Source of the DNA: Sulfuricella sp.
GTDB taxonomy: Bacteria; Pseudomonadota; Gammaproteobacteria; Burkholderiales; Sulfuricellaceae
NCBI GenBank assembly: GCA_041651995.1
Contig: JBAZID010000010.1
Span: 27,037 to 91,036 of the forward strand
Direction of reading: 5' to 3'
Length of the DNA: 64,000 bases
Shown here piece after piece: positions 61,074-64,000 of this stretch (the stretch's first letter is position 1; each line of letters starts with the position of its first letter). Below the pieces are notes generated by a model. That model had not been told where the DNA came from. It searched no databases and was given only the letters and a program-made list of their open reading frames with translations. Both the position numbers and the translations under genes were made by a program.

Positions 61074-62195
61074 ATGACGGACAATTCACTATTGAAGCTG
61101 CGCACCCTCGGGCAAAGTATCTGGCTCGATTATATCCAGCGCGGAATGCTCGACAACGGCGAGATCACCCGCATGATCGAGGCCGATGGCCTGGCCGGAA
61201 TGACCTCCAATCCCGCCATTTTTGAAAAGGCGATTACCGGGCGTCATGACTACGATGCGGCCATTGCGAGCCTGGTCCGCACGGGAGCGAGTGCGCGTGA
61301 TCTCTACGACAACCTGACCCGCGACGATGTGGGCCATGCTGCGGACCTGCTGTTGCCGGTGTATGAGAAATCAGGGGGGCGCGATGGTTATGTGAGCATC
61401 GAGGTATCCCCGCATTTTGCGCATGACTGCGATGCCACGGTCAAGGAGGCGCACGAGCTGTGGGCGCAGCTCGCCCGGCCGAATGTCATGATCAAGGTGC
61501 CGGGTACGCGTGCCGGTCTGCCGGCGATTCAGGCGCTGCTTGCCGCCGGCGTGAACGTGAATGTCACGCTGCTGTTCGGGTTGCAGCGCTACCGCGAAGT
61601 GACTGACGCATTTGTGCGCGGACTGGAACAGCGCGCCGCCACTGGCGCGCCGCTCGATCAGGTCGCATCGGTGGCCAGTTTTTTCCTGAGCCGTATCGAT
61701 ACGCTCGTGGACCAGCGTCTCGATGTCCTATCCCCGCCGGATACCGGCACTTCGCGCCACCCTTTGCGCGGCGCGGCGGCGATTGCCAGCGCGCGCCTCG
61801 CGTATCAGCATTACAAACAATGGACAGCCGGGGTGCGCTGGCAGGCGCTGGCGGCACAGGGCGCGCGCAGTCAGCGCCTGCTGTGGGCCAGCACCGGCAC
61901 CAAGGATCCGGACTATAGCGACGTGAAATACGTCGAGGCGCTGATCGGGCCGGACACCGTCAACACCCTGCCGCCAGACACCCTGGCCGCATATCGCGAC
62001 CACGGTCGCCCGGCGCTGCGCCTGGAAGAAGACCTGACAGCGGCGCACGAATTGCCGGTGCAGCTTGCGGGCCTGGGGATCGACCTCGAACAGGTGAGCG
62101 ATGAACTTGAGGCCGACGGCGTGAAAAAATTCATCGCCCCGTTCGACAAGCTGCTGGCTGCGCTGGAGCAGCGCCGCATCGAGCTTTTGGGTTGA
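61074..62195 (+). CDS. tal: Transaldolase
   Basis: 373 residues of the longer transaldolase type. SIWLDYIQRGMLDNGEI, GMTSNPAIFEKAI, and VMIKVPGTRAGLPAI with the Schiff-base lysine, then NVTLLFGLQRY and DYSDVKYVEALIGPDTVNTLPP. Preferred start ATG 61074 because AAGGAG lies six bases before it. Supplies fructose-6-phosphate/sedoheptulose-7-phosphate exchange for the phosphoketolase route. Confidence 0.94.
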   Translation: MTDNSLLKLRTLGQSIWLDYIQRGMLDNGEITRMIEADGLAGMTSNPAIFEKAITGRHDYDAAIASLVRTGASARDLYDNLTRDDVGHAADLLLPVYEKSGGRDGYVSIEVSPHFAHDCDATVKEAHELWAQLARPNVMIKVPGTRAGLPAIQALLAAGVNVNVTLLFGLQRYREVTDAFVRGLEQRAATGAPLDQVASVASFFLSRIDTLVDQRLDVLSPPDTGTSRHPLRGAAAIASARLAYQHYKQWTAGVRWQALAAQGARSQRLLWASTGTKDPDYSDVKYVEALIGPDTVNTLPPDTLAAYRDHGRPALRLEEDLTAAHELPVQLAGLGIDLEQVSDELEADGVKKFIAPFDKLLAALEQRRIELLG

Positions 62196-62482
62196 GACCG
62201 CACGAAACGGGCCAGGCAGAAGCGCTGGCAGAATTTTGATTTTTTGCGCCTGGCCTGCGGAAAACTGACGAGCTTGCTGTAACGAGGCATGGCACCCAGG
62301 CATGGGAGAAACCGAAAGCAGAGAGCCGCAGAGAACACGGAGCTCACAGATAAAAATCAGCATGTTACAACTTGTTTGTGACTCACTCGGCGAGTGGACT
62401 GGCAAACATGGGCAACGCCATGATTTCTCCGTGTGAACTGAGGTTTTTAGGTTCATGAAACATTGATCAAGGAAAGCAGGAA
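62196..62482. other. Intergenic stretch with two palindromes
   Basis: No gene. A hairpin GGCCAGGC (62210-62217)/GCCTGGCC (62248-62255) has no T-tract after it. The long repeat copy B follows. Confidence 0.6.
62310..62430. repeat. Long palindromic repeat, copy B (inverted relative to copy A)
   Basis: AGAGAACACGGAG...GCATGTTACA...ACTGGCAAAC. It matches the reverse complement of 47860-48000. The central stem differs by a C-to-T change matched by a G-to-A change on the other arm, preserving pairing. Confidence 0.78.
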
Positions 62483-63112
62483 ATGAGCGAACACAGGCAA
62501 CGGCTGTCGACGGAAGAACGACAGGAAGAAATCATCAAGGCTGCGGTGGAACTTGCCGGTGAGCAGGGGGTGGACAGTGTGACCACGCAGGACATGGCAA
62601 ACGCCGTGGGCATCACGCAGGGCGCAATTTTCCGCCATTTCCCCACCAAGGACATGATCTGGCTGGCGGTCATTCACTGGGTGCGTGGGCGGCTGATGAG
62701 CGTGGTGGACATGGCGGCGGATCAGGGCAGCGACCCGCTCGATTCCCTGGAGAAGATGTTTTTTGCGCACCTGGGCTTCGTCGACAAGGTGCCTGCGATC
62801 CCGAAGCTGATATTTACCGATCAACTGTTGAAAAAAAACCCCAAGATCAGGGAACTGATTCGCAGCATCCTGGCGGATTACGAGGCCAAGGTGACCGGCC
62901 TTCTTGCCCGGTCCAAGGCGCAAAACCTGGTCCGCCCGGACCTGGACGAGCACGCCGCCGCCGTCATGTTTACCGGTATCATCCAGGGCCTGGTAATGCG
63001 GGTTTCCATCATAGAGGCACGAAAATCACTGCTTGCCGAGGGAAAGCTGGTATTTCCCATTTTTCTTCACGGCATTGGCGGCGTGCGGGCAAACAGTGCA
63101 AGGCAGGACTAG
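62483..63112 (+). CDS. TetR/AcrR-family repressor
   Basis: 209 residues. N-terminal HTH with VTTQDMANAVGITQGAIFRHFPTKDMIW (residues about 34-62), then a helical ligand-binding domain. E. coli YbhGFSR is controlled by the TetR protein CecR, so this gene at the end of the cluster is a good candidate repressor for the twin operators at 46350 and 48220. No matching operator was seen before its own start. Confidence 0.88.
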   Translation: MSEHRQRLSTEERQEEIIKAAVELAGEQGVDSVTTQDMANAVGITQGAIFRHFPTKDMIWLAVIHWVRGRLMSVVDMAADQGSDPLDSLEKMFFAHLGFVDKVPAIPKLIFTDQLLKKNPKIRELIRSILADYEAKVTGLLARSKAQNLVRPDLDEHAAAVMFTGIIQGLVMRVSIIEARKSLLAEGKLVFPIFLHGIGGVRANSARQD

Positions 63113-63126
63113 GCCTATGACATAAA

Positions 63127-63172
63127 CCCCTCAATCCGTATCACGCCAGAATTGAGGGGACGGCATTTTTTT
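63127..63172 (+). terminator. Probable terminator after tetR
   Basis: CCCCTCAAT (63127-63135) pairs with ATTGAGGGG (63151-63159); a short spacer then leads to seven T bases. Confidence 0.65.
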
Positions 63173-63215
63173 CAAGTAACCATGGGGAATAACCTTCCCC
63201 AATTCGGAGCTACCC

Positions 63216-63860
63216 ATGCAAGACCTGCAAGAAACCTGGATCGCCATAAAACTCGGCGGGATGATCATCCTGCCTTTGTCGCTGCTGGCGGTCATTGCCC
63301 TCGCCATCATGCTGGAGAAGGCATACATCTACTGGCGCTTTGCCCGGCTGCCGCTTAACCTGCTCAAGCTGGTCGAGACTTACGGCTTTGCCTGGGATGA
63401 GCTGGAGAAGCGGCTTTACGGGCTGCATGAACAACATTATTTCAGGCGCTTTTTCGAGGTGGTGATCGCCAACCGGCAGCGTCCGGCATGGTGGACCGAA
63501 TCCCGTGCGGCGGACGAAGCCCAGCTGATCGAAACCGCCCTGGCCCGCCGCTTGTGGGTGCTGGAAACCATCGTCACCGCCGCGCCCCTGCTCGGGCTGA
63601 TGGGCACCATCGGCGGCATGATGGATGCCTTCAAGATCATCGGCGGCAGCGGCATTGTGAACCCCACCGGGGTGACCGGCGGCGTGGCCCAGGCCTTGAT
63701 CGCAACCGCCATCGGCCTGCTGATCGCGCTGGTTGCCCTGTTCGGCTTCAATTACTTCTCGCGCGTGCAATCCCAGACCATGGACGAAATGGAGCGCCTC
63801 GGCACGCGCCTGATCGATCACATCCGCCTGGACCAGGGTAACGCCCATGAAGCTGCGTAA
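63216..63860 (+). CDS. exbB: MotA/TolQ/ExbB proton-channel family protein (ExbB-like)
   Basis: 214 residues with three membrane helices (about 15-37, 115-140, 160-185). TAAPLLGLMGTIGGMMDAFK and VAQALIATAIGLLIALVALFGFNYF are the ExbB/TolQ channel motifs. ATG 63216 follows CGGAGC. Overlaps an ExbD-like gene by 14 bases; probably energises a TonB-dependent or similar system. It is a second copy in the window beside tolQ. Confidence 0.88.
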   Translation: MQDLQETWIAIKLGGMIILPLSLLAVIALAIMLEKAYIYWRFARLPLNLLKLVETYGFAWDELEKRLYGLHEQHYFRRFFEVVIANRQRPAWWTESRAADEAQLIETALARRLWVLETIVTAAPLLGLMGTIGGMMDAFKIIGGSGIVNPTGVTGGVAQALIATAIGLLIALVALFGFNYFSRVQSQTMDEMERLGTRLIDHIRLDQGNAHEAA

Positions 63861-64000
63861 ATCCAGGACATATCGCAAGGGGCGCATCGAAATCATCCCG
63901 ATGATCGACGTGATGTTCTTCCTGCTGGCGACCTTCATGCTGTCCTCGCTGGCGATGCAGAATCTTGACTCGCTACAGGTGAACCTGCCGCAGGGAAAAG
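63847..64000 (+). CDS. exbD: ExbD/TolR-family protein (3' end outside window)
   Basis: First 51 codons of an ExbD-like protein: basic N-terminus (KLRKSRTYRKG) and one membrane helix with the proton-carrying Asp in EIIPMIDVMFFLLATFML. Cut by the window end. Start overlaps exbB by 14 bases. Confidence 0.87.
   Translation, partial: MKLRKSRTYRKGRIEIIPMIDVMFFLLATFMLSSLAMQNLDSLQVNLPQGK

Noticed and set aside
62210..62255. Terminator after transaldolase
   Set aside because: Hairpin has a 30-base loop and no T-tract after the stem, so it is not counted as a terminator.

Overview
The window looks like part of the chromosome of a chemolithoautotrophic betaproteobacterium, probably order Nitrosomonadales (Gallionellaceae/Sulfuricellaceae-like). 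This placement is inferred from gene order (yebC-ruvC-ruvA-ruvB-ybgC-tolQRAB-pal-cpoB-queE-queC), the RuBisCO-activase pair CbbQ/CbbO, a YeeE/YedE sulfur-compound transporter and a decaheme-cytochrome/porin locus. No rRNA, tRNA or CRISPR array was seen.

Layout. 1-3.5 kb: end of cbbQ, then cbbO and a small partner gene. 3.8-7 kb: psiE, purE, a class II aldolase, nadA. 7-9.7 kb: a gene-poor, repeat-littered stretch with an orphan BFD-like ferredoxin and an AlbA_2-domain protein. 9.7-16.3 kb: hrpB, rlhA, a glutaredoxin-like gene and a YjgR-type ATPase. 16.4-27.1 kb: yebC, ruvC, ruvA, two toxin-antitoxin modules, ruvB, the tol-pal operon, queE and queC. 27.2-34.2 kb: a YeeE/YedE transporter, then ispH, fkpB, lspA, ileS and ribF on the minus strand.

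34.3-44.2 kb is the most distinctive part. It holds an FNR-type regulator with an intact FNR recognition helix, a perfect FNR box, a ten-heme MtrA/DmsE-type cytochrome, and a 1181-residue outer-membrane protein that reads as two fused beta-barrels (a BBP2-like barrel followed by an MtrB/PioB-like barrel). Two secreted low-complexity proteins follow, then SCO1 and FixH-like copper-type proteins and a stand-alone Rossmann domain. No MtrC-like surface cytochrome is present. It is a plausible variant extracellular-electron-transfer module under oxygen control.

44.3-63.1 kb: htpG behind a sigma-32-type promoter; a chimeric remnant gene plus an LpxR-like gene; then a long unbroken plus-strand gene run coding for a YbhGFSR-type efflux pump with TolC and an embedded HD-GYP protein, cytochrome c', a small membrane protein, a Gly-rich lipoprotein, and acetate kinase-phosphoketolase-transaldolase. 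A TetR gene closes it. Two nearly identical promoter/operator units, at 46.3 and 48.2 kb, suggest one TetR regulon. The window ends in an ExbB/ExbD pair.

Palindromic repeats are frequent and several sit in frame inside housekeeping genes (cbbO, queC, and twice in ileS). ruvC has no canonical start codon in its expected position.
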